Positions 35,380 through 46,759 of a stretch of 64,000 nucleotides of DNA are shown here, piece after piece. The position numbers and the translations under genes are program-made. Under the pieces are notes generated by a model, which worked only from the letters and a program-made list of their open reading frames with translations, was not told where the DNA came from and made no database searches. The stretch is from Dama dama (taxonomy: Eukaryota > Chordata > Mammalia > Artiodactyla > Cervidae): contig NC_083681.1 in NCBI RefSeq assembly GCF_033118175.1, forward strand, positions 12,852,001 through 12,916,000. Reading direction: 5' to 3'. Position 1 is the first letter of the stretch; each line of letters opens with the position of its first letter.

Positions 35380-35599
35380 GAGCTGAAAGTTAAGACTTCC
35401 CTGATGACTTAGCAAATAAAGAATCTGCCTGCAATGCAGGTGACCCGAGTTTGATCCCTGGGTTGAGAAGATCCCCTGGAAAAGGGAATGGCTACCCACT
35501 CCAGTATTCCTGCCAGGAGAATCCCATGGACAGAGGAACTTGACAGGCTACAGTCCATGGGGTCAGGTCGAAAAGAGTTAGACACAGAGCTGAAAGTTA
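35380..35599 (+). repeat. Bov-tA SINE with 13-bp target duplication
   Basis: The SINE occupies 35393-35586 on the plus strand, from the head gacttccctgatgacttagc. Exact copies of GAGCTGAAAGTTA flank it at 35380-35392 and 35587-35599. Confidence 0.94.
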
Positions 35600-36681
35600 G
35601 TCTATGGATATTCCTCCTGTCATTAGATGTGTAAAATTATTAAACTTGATTGTATAGGATATGTAATTATATGAATTATCATATATCATTTTCCCTTTCT
35701 TAAAACACATACAGGATCTATTAAGCTTGATAAGTGATTTTTCACTGCAATTTAACAAGATGATTTGGGACACTTGAATAAAACAAGTCAGAAATTATTG
35801 ACTCCTGATTTGACTTATGAAGAAAACTTAAGACAATTATGTTGGATAATGTGTAAGTAATTAAGTACAGAAAATTCAGATTAAATTATATAGTTTGAAA
35901 AACAGAATAAAGTAAAAAGCCAATAGAAATATTTTGACATGTAGGCATCAATTTTAAAGAAGATAATAGATAATACATATATAGTGGATTATTAAGAGGA
36001 AGAGATACATTTCTGTGGATGAACAAACTCATTTGATAATCAAATTAATTAAAAGCATGAATTATATGTATACTTGTAAACATTTTATATCTTTCTTAAG
36101 TTAAAAAAAAATACTGGCATTAATGAAGGTAAGACAAAAACTCAAATATGCCAATACAATGATATATTACAGATAAACTGGTTTTAATATCAATTCAAAA
36201 ATACTTAAGCAAGCATAAAACATGAAATACTTTAAGTTCTCACAGCTTGTATACAAAGCACATTTTATTTTCCAAATCTGACCTTCAAAAAAATGTGAAT
36301 GATGTTGGCAATAGCTGTGAAGAGGAAAATAAATTTCTAAGCAATAAGAAGTAAAAAAAAAAAAAAAATTAAAAACCATGCTAGAGGCAAGAATTATCTC
36401 ATTTTCTTCCTAAAGAAGATCACATCACAATATTTTGTCAGTGTATACAGACAAAAGTATAGAGAAATGTGTATTTTTAGAGTTGTCAAGTGATTAATTA
36501 ACTCAAAATTTTTTTCCAATTTTTAATTTTGATATTGTTTTAAAACTTTGTAGTTGTTATAATACATTTTAAATATAAACAAAGTTCACTATAATTATTC
36601 ATAAATTTATTGTTTAAATAGCCCTCACTTTTGCATTTGTATGAGCTACAGTACCCTGATTTGGAATTACCTCTATCTAAG
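35600..36681. other. No recognised feature
   Basis: AT-rich DNA with an A tract at 36354-36369. Nothing else recognised. Confidence 0.5.
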
Positions 36682-36828
36682 TAGTCAACTGGAGAAGGAA
36701 ATGGCAACCCACTCCAGTATTCTTGCCTGGAGAAGCTTGTGGACAGAGGAGCCTGGTGGGCTGCTGTCTATGGGCTAACACAGAGTTGGACATGACTGAA
36801 GTGACTTAGCATGCCTGCAACTAGTCAA
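36682..36828 (+). repeat. Bov-A monomer SINE
   Basis: A single Bov-A unit runs from ggagaaggaaatggcaaccc to gaagtgacttagcatgcc. A short TAGTCAA is repeated at 36682-36688 and 36822-36828 and may be the target duplication. Only one monomer is present, unlike the dimeric BOV-A2 at 37459. Confidence 0.85.
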
Positions 36829-37207
36829 TGAAACTTTAATATATACTTACCTTATTGAAATATCTCTTTTCCTTCTTGGGTAAGAATACATTGTTCTCTG
36901 GTTGTGTATGCAGCTTGGATAAAAGTGATGGAAGAGAAACTGCTGAACATAATTTCCTTTTGTATGACTTAATAGTATAATTATTATTGATTATGATTTT
37001 ATTTTTGAGACATTAATGCACTATAAGTCAACTTATAAGTCAACCTCTTTATATATCAACTTTGTAAAATGACTTTGTTGAAGTGACTTTCCTACAAAAG
37101 AGGAGGAAAGAGACAATTTTCAAGGAAGTCAAAAGGCTAATGAGAAATATGTAGGTTGCCTACAGATTGTTGAAGATAAGTAATTGAGAGTAATTTATAC
37201 TCCATGT
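36829..37207. other. No recognised feature
   Basis: AT-rich sequence between two SINEs. The phrase ataagtcaac is repeated at 37023-37043. Confidence 0.5.
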
Positions 37208-37440
37208 TGAGCTTCCCAGATGTTGCTAATGGTAAACTATTTGCCTGCCAATGCAGATTCGATCCCTAGGTTTGAAAGATCCCCTGGAGAAAGGCATGGC
37301 AATGCCCTCCAGTACTCTTTTTTTTTTTTTTCCCAGTATTCTTGAGAGGAGAATTCCATGGACAGAGGAGCCTGGAGGGCTACAATCCACAGGATTGCAA
37401 AGACTTGGATATGACTGAAACGACTTAGCATGTGTGTATA
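37208..37440 (+). repeat. Bov-tA SINE split by a T14 insert
   Basis: Head gagcttcccagatgttgc, body and end (acgacttagcatgtgtgtat) are in plus orientation. The body is interrupted at 37318-37331 by a run of T, and CCAGTACTCT (37309-37318) is repeated as CCAGTATTCT (37333-37342) on the other side. Confidence 0.9.
37309..37342 (-). mobile_element. Tail-only insertion (poly-T) in a SINE
   Basis: T14 lies between near-identical 10-mers, one of which is the normal SINE sequence. Read on the minus strand it is a poly(A) tail with no body. Slippage alone would not duplicate the flank. Confidence 0.65.
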
Positions 37441-37458
37441 TTTATTATATTCAAGTAG

Positions 37459-37754
37459 CTTTTGGCTCGGAGAAGGCAATGGCACCCCACTCCAGTACTC
37501 TTGCCTGGAAAATCCCATGGACGGAGAAGCCTGGTGGGCTGCAGTCCATGGGGTCGCGAAGAGTTGGACACGACTGAGTGACTTCACTTTCACTTTTCAC
37601 TTTCATGCGTTGGAGAAGGAAATGGCAACCCACTCCAGTGTTCTTGCCTGGAGAATCCCAGGGACGGGGGAGCCTGGTGGGCTGCCGTCTATGGGTTCGC
37701 ACAGCATCGGACACGACTAAAGTGACTTAGCAGCAGCAGCAGCATCTTTTGGCT
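37459..37754 (+). repeat. BOV-A2 SINE with short target duplication
   Basis: Dimeric BOV-A2 (about 37468-37745) ends in (CAG)n. CTTTTGGCT flanks it at 37459-37467 and 37746-37754. Confidence 0.93.
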
Positions 37755-37980
37755 ACCATTTCTAAGAGGGATATATCCCATGTCTGCTTTACTACTGGTT
37801 ACTCAGAACCTCAATAATTTTTGATGGAACTACATTATTAATGATATATTTTCCACAGATAACAGTTAATTGGTGCTTTCTTTAAAAAAAAAAACAACTT
37901 ATGGAATCAAGTATACTATTCTCTCAAACTATGCGGGCTTGTGTGTCCATGTCTGTTCTTTGTGTTTGTATGTGTGAGCA

Positions 37981-38020
37981 TGGTGTGTTTGTGTGTGTGT
38001 GTGTGCGTGCACGTGTCTGT
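37981..38020 (+). repeat. (TG)n microsatellite, imperfect
   Basis: TG units are interrupted by TTTG, GCGTGCACG and similar. The purine/pyrimidine alternation is complete over about 25 bp. Confidence 0.9.
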
Positions 38021-38043
38021 GCTCATGTGAACTTGTACTGAGG

Positions 38044-38638
38044 CAGACCTTTTCAATTTGGGGGATCTAATGATAACAGGTGATTGCAGCCATGGGGTTA
38101 AAAGATGCTTACTCCTTGGAAGGAAATTTATGATCAACCTAGACAGCATATTATAAAGCAGAGATATTACTTTGCCAACAAAGGTCCGTCTAGTCAAGGC
38201 TATGGTTTTTCCAGTGGTCATGTATGGATGTGAGAGTTGGACTGTAAAGAAAGCTGAGAGCAGAAGAATTGATGGTTTTGAACTATGGTGTTGAAGACTC
38301 TTGAGAGTCCCTTGGACTGCAAGGAGATCCAACCAGTCCATCCTAAAGGAGATCAGTCCTGGGTGTTCATTGGAAGGACTGATGTTGAAACTGAAACTCC
38401 AATACTTTGGCCACCTGATGCGAAGAGCTGACTCATTTGAAAAGATCCTGATGCTGGGAAGATTGATTGCAGGAGGAGAAGGGGACAACAGAGGATGAGA
38501 TGGTTGGATGGCATCATCGACTCAATGGACATGGGTTTGGGTGGACTCTGGGAGTGATGGACAGGGAGGCCTGGCCTGCTGCAGTTTGTGGGGTCCCAAA
38601 GAGTCAGATAGAGCGACTGAGCGACTGAACTGAACTGA
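38044..38638 (+). repeat. BovB 3' end, 5' truncated (about 0.6 kb)
   Basis: It starts near caatttgggggatctaatga, after the palm coding region, and ends with gaactgaactgaa. It includes the block gagagtcccttggactgcaa. Standard 5' truncation. Confidence 0.92.
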
Positions 38639-38943
38639 ATCAGAACAGAAAAAAGAAAGAAAAGAGAACAGTAAATATAGTGTTCTAATTTTATTTTTCT
38701 AAAAATAATCTTTTAGTAGAATAGTTACCAAAGTTGCTACATTTCTTTCATATCGATGCAGGAAAACTTTTGAAAAATTCACTTTATCTGTGTTTTATGA
38801 AGTATTAAAGAGTTAAGGATTGATGGAAAGAAAACATATAAACATTCAATTGAATGAAGAGGAAAAGCCCAAACACTGGTAAAGGAGTAAACAAATTGTG
38901 CAATCTAGGTGCCTAGCTAGTGAGCAGGTAGGTGTTGGGGTAG

Positions 38944-39165
38944 GGCTTCCTAGGTGGCTCAGTGGTAAAGAATCTGCCTGCCGATGAGAGACACAGGAGA
39001 TGTAGTTTCCATCCCTGGGTCTGGAAGATCCCCTCGAGGAGGGCATGGCAACTCACTCCAGTGTTCTTGCCTGAAAAACTCCATGGACAGAGGAACCTGG
39101 TGGGTACTTGTCCATGGAGTTGCAAAGGGTCCGACACAACTGAGTGGCTGAGCTGGAACATGCGG
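38944..39165 (+). repeat. Bov-tA SINE
   Basis: Head gggcttcctaggtggctcag and body ggcatggcaactcactccag in plus orientation. GGGGTAG before and GGGGTTAG after (38937-38943, 39163-39170) may be a decayed target duplication. Confidence 0.88.
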
Positions 39166-41049
39166 GGTTAGAATAAAGCAAAGAAGAGAGGCATAAAGAA
39201 AAAACTAAATCAAGAAAGCAGACAAAGGGCAGTTGATATGCTTATCCCAATATGGATCAGAGTTGAGGCCTAATGAAACATAACTTCCGTGAAAATACAA
39301 CCAGACAATGGAGACTTTTCACTGTAGAGGGACATACTTACTTTTATCCATTTGGTAAGAAAGAGAAACCATAGATTTTGAGCTGTGTTTGCTTTGTCAG
39401 AGAATTCTAATTTGTCGTGCTTTAAGCAAATATTTGAGTGCCTTTTTCTGCCAGGTTCATTTTGCTGTTACTCTGTTTTGTTTTCATTTTAGTTTTGGTG
39501 TGTGATGTCAAATAAATGCTGTCAAAGCAATCTCTTATTTCAATACACAACACAGAGCCATCTTTTTATTTTATGCTTCCCTGAAACATTTGAATTAATA
39601 AATCTTGCTTAAGATCCCAGTTTTTAAGTGCAATCAGTAATCAATATGAGATATCTCCCTCTCTAGGAAGCATCATTTTTCTTGTTTTCTCACTAATCCA
39701 ACAATTCTTTCTGCTACTTTAAGGCATAACATAAATAAGATAGCAGGAGGCTGATTAAATGTAGATGTTCCTCATTTAACAAATTGCAGTATCAACCTTA
39801 TCTTTTTAAACTAGAAAGGAAGTACAAAGCGTTATCTTATTCTTTATATTCCAGAATGGGAATCTCCATTTTGCAGGGACGCTTCCCTAGAGTCAGCTTT
39901 TCTGTTAACCCTTGCAAGGGTGGCATAATTCTTTTGTTCAATGATCCTTAATTCAGAGGCATGACTGGCTCAGATTCAAATTCTATATGTCATTTCTTTA
40001 ATTCTATAACTTGGGCAAACTACTTCTTATGCATCTTTGCCTATAAAATAGGGATAGTAACAACATATACTTCAAGCATTTCAGTGATTATTAATTGAAA
40101 CAGTTGATGCAGCACTGTTGTAGCTCTTGTCAGTTGTCTTAATTCCATTTGGTATTATAATACTTTTCCTGTTTTGTCTCTTAAAATTTTTCTTTTTATT
40201 TCATATCCTTTTATGAGTCATAGATTCTCAGACTACTTAAAAACCCATTTCAAGAAACCAGTCTTCAGAAATTGTAGATTCATCCATCCCACACCATGCA
40301 AGCACAGCTCATAAGTTGCAGATGTTGCTGTTGATTTCTGTATTCATGCTGGCTTGCTAGACAAACCTTTATCTTCTTTAACTTTCTTGGCGCACAGAAA
40401 AGTACTATAGCGTGTTTCAAATGAGAGATCTATGACTTCCTTTGTGTCAATTTGAATAAATTTGCACCCAATGCTGCTGAGACTACCATTTAGATCATTC
40501 ACTAAAATGGCTAGTTTATCACAGTTAACTTCAAGCAGCCTTAGGACTGTATGAATAATAGGAAAATTTAAGCTTAACTCTTCAGATATTCAGACCTTGG
40601 GCAGACATATTATCTGCAAAGTTTATGGAGTGTGCCTTGGTGGAGAGGGGAAGCATTTGGTGTCATTATCTAGACTCCTGGGAATGAATACTCCAGAAAT
40701 GGAATAAATTAACTCACTCCTTCAAATTATGCAAATATCCATTTTCCCCCAAATTCAAGGGCATTTATGCTTTTGAAGGATCAGATTTCTTTTTGATATC
40801 CAGCACTACTTTGATTATTATTAAATGTATTGCACAGACAGCATGTGTGCATATTTACAGTGTATTATTTGTGATGGTTCGCTTCTTTCCATAGCCATGA
40901 ACTCCTGAGAAGCTACCAACATCTCTTGCCTATTTTGTTAGAAAAAGGCAAAAGAAATATATGTCATTAAATGGTTTATTTTCCAATTCAAACTTAAAAC
41001 CAACCTTTCAATAACTTCCCATTTTTCTTAAGATAAATGTCAAATGGCC
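39166..41049. other. Longest repeat-free stretch with less AT bias; no defined gene
   Basis: About 1.9 kb with no SINE or LINE that I recognise. It contains the minus-strand open frame described at 40195-40589. Otherwise nothing can be supported. Confidence 0.45.
40195..40589 (-). pseudogene. Possible decayed coding remnant with poly(A) signal
   Basis: On the minus strand a frame of 81 codons is open from 40589 to a TGA at 40344-40346. The composition is protein-like and not low-complexity, with segments such as VLRLLEVNCDKLAILVNDLN and KFIQIDTKEVIDLSFETRYS. An AATAAA lies 144 bp beyond the stop (complement of 40195-40200) and is followed by A-rich sequence. Upstream the frame closes at TGA, but a neighbouring frame is open for about 24 codons up to 40589 (ending MSAQGLNI), as if one base had been lost. 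No good splice acceptor joins it. I do not recognise the protein. It may be a processed pseudogene or a chance frame. Confidence 0.3.
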
Positions 41050-41308
41050 ATTATCAATACTTTGGCTACCTGATGAGAACAGCCAACTCATTGGAAAAAA
41101 CCCTGATGCCAGGAAAAAATTGAAGGCAGAGGGGGAAGAGGGTGACAGAGGATGAGATGGTTGAATGGTATCCCTCATTCAATGGATGTGAACTTGGGAG
41201 TTAATGAGGGACTCCTCATGATCCTGGGAGTTGATGAGGGACAGGTAAGCCTGGCATGTTGCAGTCCATGGGGGTCATGATGAATTGGATGCAACTTGGT
41301 GACTGAAG
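41050..41308 (+). repeat. Diverged BovB 3' fragment with short internal duplication
   Basis: From atcaatactttggctacctg to caacttggtgactgaag, this follows the BovB 3' end in plus orientation with many changes. The phrase gggagttaatgaggga recurs as gggagttgatgaggga at 41198 and 41227. It lacks the GAACT repeats. Confidence 0.8.
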
Positions 41309-41744
41309 AAAAGTCAATATCCTTAAAATTAACCTATGACCCTACAGGTTGGACTCTGCTCTAGTCTTCCTTGCATAGCAGTTTTCATATCTTCAATTGC
41401 AGAAGTTTCCCTTCATTTCCTTACTCTTCCATCCCACAGTAGAGTCTGCATATGTTGCATACTGGGACAGAATTAGCCCCTCTCCCCAAACCAGCAAGCT
41501 TTTACCTAGTTAAATTCTAAAAATCCATTAATGTAGAGATGGTAGATTACCTAAGCCCTCTCTGAAACAAAGTCTGGTTAGGTTTTTATATACCATTCTC
41601 CCGTTTTAAACGATTACTTTTTTTTGGAGCACATAAACCAGTCTGTGAATGGTTATTTGCTTTTTATTTACATATCCGTTTACTGTTTGTCTCCACTGAT
41701 CAGTCTATAAACTCAATAGAACCAGCACTGTGCCTTTGCTCCAT

Positions 41745-41886
41745 ATATATACACATTTTATATATGTACACATATATATATACACATATATATATATTTC
41801 TAAAAAATTAGTTTTAATTGGAGGATAATTGCTTTACAATATCATGTTGGATTCTGCCATACACCGACATGAGTCAACCATCAGTC
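41745..41886 (-). repeat. TA-rich microsatellite and L1 3' terminus
   Basis: Degenerate (TA)n with CACA interruptions (41745-41797) leads into ttagttttaattggaggata and ccatacaccgacatgagtca. This is the reverse complement of an L1 3' end (41801-41886), ending where BovB begins. Confidence 0.7.
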
Positions 41887-42616
41887 TTCAGTTCAGTTCA
41901 GTCACTCAGTTGTGTCCAACTGCAGCATGCCAGGCCTCCCTGTCCATCACCAACTCCCAGAGTTTACTCAAACTCATGCCCATTGAGTTGGTGATGCCAT
42001 CCAGCCATCTCATCCTCTGTCGTCCCCTTCTCCTCCTGCCTTCAATCTTTCCCAGCACCAGGGTCTTTTCAAATGAGTCAGCTCTACACATTAGGCAGGC
42101 AAAGTATTGGAGTTTCAGCTTCAGCATCAGTCCTTCCAATGAACACCCAGGACTGATCTCTTTTAAGATGGACTAGTTGGATCTCACTGCAGTTCAAAGG
42201 ATTCTCAAAAGTCTTCTCCGACACCATAGCTCAAAAGCATCAATTTTTTGGTGCTCAGCTTTCTTTATAGTCCAACTCTCACATCCATACACGACTAATG
42301 GAAAAACTGTAGCCTTGACTAGATGGACCTTTGCTAACAAAGTAATGTCTCTGTTTTTTAATATGCTGTCTTTGTTGATCGTAACTTTCCTTCAAAGGAG
42401 TAAGTGCCTTTTAATTTCATGGCTGCAATCACCATCTACAGTGATTTTGGAACCCCCAGAAATAAAGTCAGCCACTCTTTCCACATCTATTTGCCATGAA
42501 GTGATGGGTCTGGATGTCATGATCTTAGTTTTCTGAAAGTGAAGAAACTAAAGAGCCTCTTGTTGAAAGTGAAAGAGGAGAGTAAAAAAGTTGACTTAAA
42601 CCTCAACATTCAGAAA
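41887..42616 (-). repeat. BovB with 5' inversion (twin priming)
   Basis: The main part (41887-42537) is a minus-strand BovB from its TTCAG-repeat end to the 'cagaaaactaagatcatg' region (sense). It switches at GAA (42535-42537) to a plus-strand BovB piece (42535-42616) that is the segment immediately upstream in the element, including the MKVKEESEKVG-type coding region. A 3-base shared junction and inverted upstream sequence are the signature of twin priming. The inverted arm then abuts a BOV-A2 tail. Confidence 0.9.
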
Positions 42617-42652
42617 GTGACTGAAGTGACTTAGCAGCAGCAGCAGCAGCAG
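42617..42652 (+). repeat. BOV-A2 3' tail fused to the inverted BovB arm
   Basis: The 36 bp gactgaagtgacttagc plus (CAG)n match the last bases of BOV-A2 (compare the ends at 11760-11777 and 37715-37742). No other part of the SINE is present on this side. Confidence 0.85.
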
Positions 42653-42989
42653 ACAACAGAATTCTCTATCTTCAACACATTTCTTGGAAAGTTTTAAAAT
42701 ATGACAGACAAAATTTAAGACTCCAAAATAATTGAAAATGATGACAGGATCAGAAGAACAAAATCTATTTAAATGAATTACTACTATTTTGAGCATTTTA
42801 CCATGTAATCCCTCTCTTTTATCCTTGAGCTCCGTTATAATGCAGATAAAGGGTTATAGCTCCATGGCAAAATTTAGTATTGGCTGGTTTGCTATAAAGT
42901 AGTGTGCTATTTGAATTGATGATAGTCTTAGGGTATAAGTATGCTGGCTTGGAGCTAAGGGGAAATGTAAGTTAAAGTAACCTCTCTTT

Positions 42990-43286
42990 AGATAGGTCTG
43001 CTGCTGCTGCTGCTGTTAAGTCACTTCAGTTGTGTCCGACTCTGTGCGACCCCATAGACGGCAGCCCACCAGGCTCCCCAGTCCCTGGGATTCTCCAGGC
43101 AAGAACACTGGAGTGGGTTGTCATTTCCTTCTCCAATGCATGAAAGGGAAAAGTGAAAGTGAAGTCGCTCAGTCGTGTCTGACTCCTAGACCCCCTGGAC
43201 TGCAGCCTACCAGGCTCCTCCATCCATGGGATTTTGCAGGCAAGAGTACTGGAGTGGGGTGTCATTGCCTTCTCTGAGATAGGTCT
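42990..43286 (-). repeat. BOV-A2 SINE with 10-bp target duplication
   Basis: Minus-strand dimer (43000-43276) starting with (CTG)n. It is flanked by AGATAGGTCT at 42990-42999 and 43277-43286. Confidence 0.95.
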
Positions 43287-44261
43287 AGATCAAGTAATTA
43301 AAATAGTGAGATATTTGGCTTGTTGCCTATCTGATTTATGAATTCTTTGCAAATTTCTGATTCAGACAATTTATTTGAATGCTAAGCTGTCAAAATATTA
43401 TTTAATAATTTAGATTCTTACCACAGATTTTGATTATGTGATATATTATGAAATTTCAAATATAATACAGCATTCTTGAGCATCAAATTGTGTTGGTGTT
43501 ATTATTATTTCTTGTTAACTTATAAATAGTGTCAATGGTAGTAGCTAATTTTACATATTCAAAGCACTTTATTTTGCTATATACCATATTAGGTAGTTTA
43601 TATAGAATACTCTAATTCTTTGAGAGCATCTCTGTAGTATTTAGCATAAGATTAGCAAATATAGGTTCATTATGACTATTTTACAAAATAATAAAGAAAT
43701 GTGAAGACTGGCATTTTATTTCAGCTCTACTATAACTTGTGTCCACCCTCTTTCACAAACACATAATTTTTAAAATTATAGAAATAGTTAGAAGTTCCTC
43801 TCATCTTCAAAGGAAACAAGCTAGATTATAATCTTTCTTTTTAATCTAAATTACTAATAACAGGTAGTCCTGTTAAAAATGGAGACATATTTTGTGCAAT
43901 CTTAATTTTTAAAGGTAAATCTTAATATTGATCACAGAACTCCTTCAAGAAACATTTTTTTTAGTTTTTTTTTTTTTTAATTTTTCTGAGAAATATGTGG
44001 TTAATTCATTATTTCATTGCTAATGTCTCTTATGGCCTAAATAACTCCCTGAGGGTAGTTAATAATCATTCTCAAAATGAATTGATAGTTGAATAACAAA
44101 ATCCTCTTTCATGCTCAATCCATGCAAATATCTGAAAATGACTAATTCAAAGCCCGCTTTCCCTGTGAATCATATTACCTTCCTCTAGCTTAAATATAGC
44201 TGTTTCTTTCAAAGATCGTTATATGAAAGCAAGATTTAGTAGAATGTACATCAGAAACATG
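43287..44261. other. No recognised feature
   Basis: AT-rich DNA with T tracts near 43958-43980. Confidence 0.5.
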
Positions 44262-45228
44262 TCAAAAAGCAATAGTTAGAACCCTGTATGGAACAACTGC
44301 TTGGTTCAAGATTGAGAAAGCAGTATGGCAGGGCTGTCTGCTCTCACTCTGCTTGTCTAACCTATATGCTGAGGAGCGCATGAGAAATGCCAGGCTGGAT
44401 GGGTTACAAACTGGAATCAAGATAGACAGGAGAAACATCAACAACTGCAGATATGCAGATGATGCCACTCTTCTTGCAGAAAGTGAAGAGGAACTAAAGG
44501 ACCTCTTGATGAAGATGAACAAGGAGAGTGAAAGAGCCAGTTTAAGATTAAGATTAAAAAAAAAAAACAATTAAGATCATGGCATCTGCCCCCATTACTG
44601 CATGGCAAATAGAAGGGGAAAAGGTGGTAGGGACAGATGCCCTCTTCTGGGGCTGCAAAATCACTGCAGATTGTGACTGCAGCCATGAAACCTGAAGATG
44701 ATTGCTTCTTGGCAGGAACCTGATGGCAAACCTAGACAGAGTGTTGAAAAACAGAGACATTACCCTGTCAACTAAGGTCTATATAGTCCAGGTTACGGTC
44801 TTCCCAGTGGTCATGTTCAGTTATGAGAGCTGGACTGTAAAGAAGGCAGAATGCCAAAGAATTGATGCCTTTGAACTGTGGTGTTGGAGAAGACTCATGC
44901 AAGTCCCTTGGACAGCAAAGAGATCAAATCAGTCAATCTTAAGCTAGATCAGCCCTGAATTTTCAATGAAAGGACTAATGCTGAAGCTGAAGTTCTAGTA
45001 TTTTGGTTATCTGATGCAAACAACCAACTCATTGGGAAAGTCCCTGATGCTGGGAAAGGTTGAGGGCAGAAGAAGAGGGCATCAGAGAAAGAAATGGTGG
45101 ATGGCATCACAGATGCAATGAACATGAACTTAGGCAAACTCCAAGAGATGGTGAGGAACAGGGAAGCCCGGTGTGCTGTACTCCACGGGGTCGCAAAATG
45201 TTGGACATGACTGGGTGACTGAACAACA
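44262..45228 (+). repeat. Older, diverged BovB-like LINE (about 0.97 kb)
   Basis: It begins in the reverse transcriptase and ends with gggtgactgaacaacaac instead of GAACTGAACT. It is clearly homologous to BovB throughout but carries many shared-looking differences. A polyA-like run of A12 at 44558-44569 lies in the coding region. The terminal motif resembles the diverged fragments at 33660 and 41050. Confidence 0.88.
44353..44574 (+). pseudogene. Diverged BovB palm with YADD
   Basis: A 73-codon frame holds NINNCRYADDATLLAESEEE, so the catalytic pair is intact. It is followed by RASLRLRLKKK, where the A run disrupts the usual LKLNIQKTK. The QGC motif lies just upstream in another frame (around 44325-44345, 'QGCLLSLCLSNLYAEE'). 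Confidence 0.8.
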
Positions 45229-46119
45229 ACATCGGAAATATACTTTGATTAAATTCAGCAACTTACAGAAAAACATAGAGCAAATTACTAAACACTTTTT
45301 ATATGTTGGGAGATTTTGTATACTCTAAAGTTCCATAAAACATATTAGCATTTGTTATATAAAGCTATTATATAATGTTATATAATGCTACTTATGCTTT
45401 ATTAGATAATTTGCATCTAGTGATAAATTTAATTTTTATAACAATCTCATGAATCAGTTAGTTCTATTGGCTTTTAAAATTATATTGCTAAGTTTAGAAA
45501 TCTGTTATTCTAAATGCACATGTGGCTTTATTCTATTGAAAATGTGGCTCTGAGTTATGAATCTAATAAGCTAGGAATCCTAGTACATAATAGAATATTG
45601 TGGATTTCTTAAAGGATCATTTCTATTATTTCAGGCTAAGTGGATACTCTTTGCCTATTACATATCCCAGATTTATCTGCCTATAAATTTTATCAAAAAT
45701 ATATTGAGAATATTCTGGCATGACATATATTTGTAAACTAGATAAAATATTCACTGGTAATAACTTTCCTTTGAAACTATTCTCAGTGTTTGCTCTTACA
45801 TTTTTCTCCTGAATTACACTGACATCATATTTAAGTTTAATTTATGTGTAATTATCACTATCATATGCATCCAATAAAAAAAGCATGGCATATTTGATGC
45901 CAATATTTGTATGAACAATCCACATTACTTTAAATTTTATTAATGCTGAGGTGTATAACACTTCCATCAGGAAAACTGCATTAAGTTTCAAAATGTAAAT
46001 CACCATTCACTATTGTCAAGGTTTAGATATCTCATTTATGTTTCCCCCATGCTTTACTATACTTAAAAATAAGTTTAAATTAGAGTAAAATTGATGTTGC
46101 TTGATGATTCAGCTCTATG
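45229..46119. other. No recognised feature
   Basis: Very AT-rich sequence, with local self-complementary TATA-type runs near 45355-45400. Nothing assigned. Confidence 0.5.
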
Positions 46120-46287
46120 AGTGTTAACACGCATACAGATTCATGCAACACCATTACACTCAGGATGGAGAGGAGTTCTATTACTCCCCAAAACTCTTTT
46201 ATGCTATTCCACCAAAGTCACACATGTTGTTTTTTCTTTCTTTTTTTCCCTAAACTCACACATTTTCTTAACTCCTAACCCTCGTAC

Positions 46288-46498
46288 CAGAGCTTCTCTG
46301 GTGACTCAGTGGTAAAGAATCTGCCTGCCAATGCGGGGAATGTGGGTTCAGTCCCTGGGTTAGGAAGATTCCCTAGAGAAGGAAATAGCAACCCACTCTG
46401 GAATTCTTGCCTGGGAAATCCCATGGATGGAAAAACCTGGTGGGCTCCAGTCCAGAGGGTTGCAGAAGAGTCAGATACAACTGAGTGACTAAACAATA
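46288..46498 (+). repeat. Bov-tA SINE inside old L1
   Basis: Head agcttctctggtgactcagt and body agcaacccactctggaattc in plus orientation, ending in a short AATAATAA-type tail at 46490-46501. No clear target duplication. Confidence 0.9.
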
Positions 46499-46759
46499 AT
46501 AACAAGAAACTCTAGCAACCACTGATTTATGCTGCATCACTGTTGGTTTTGTCTTTTCAAGAACACTAAATGAATGAAATGGCATGCAACCTTGTAAAAT
46601 TGGCTTGTAACACTCAGTATGTAGCTCTTAAGAGACATTCAGGTTGTTGTAAGTACCAATAGAACATTCCTTTGTATTACTGAGTAGTGTTCCATTGTAT
46701 TGATGTGCAGTTTGAATAGCCATTCACCCGTTGAAGACCTTTGAGCTATTTCCAGGGTA

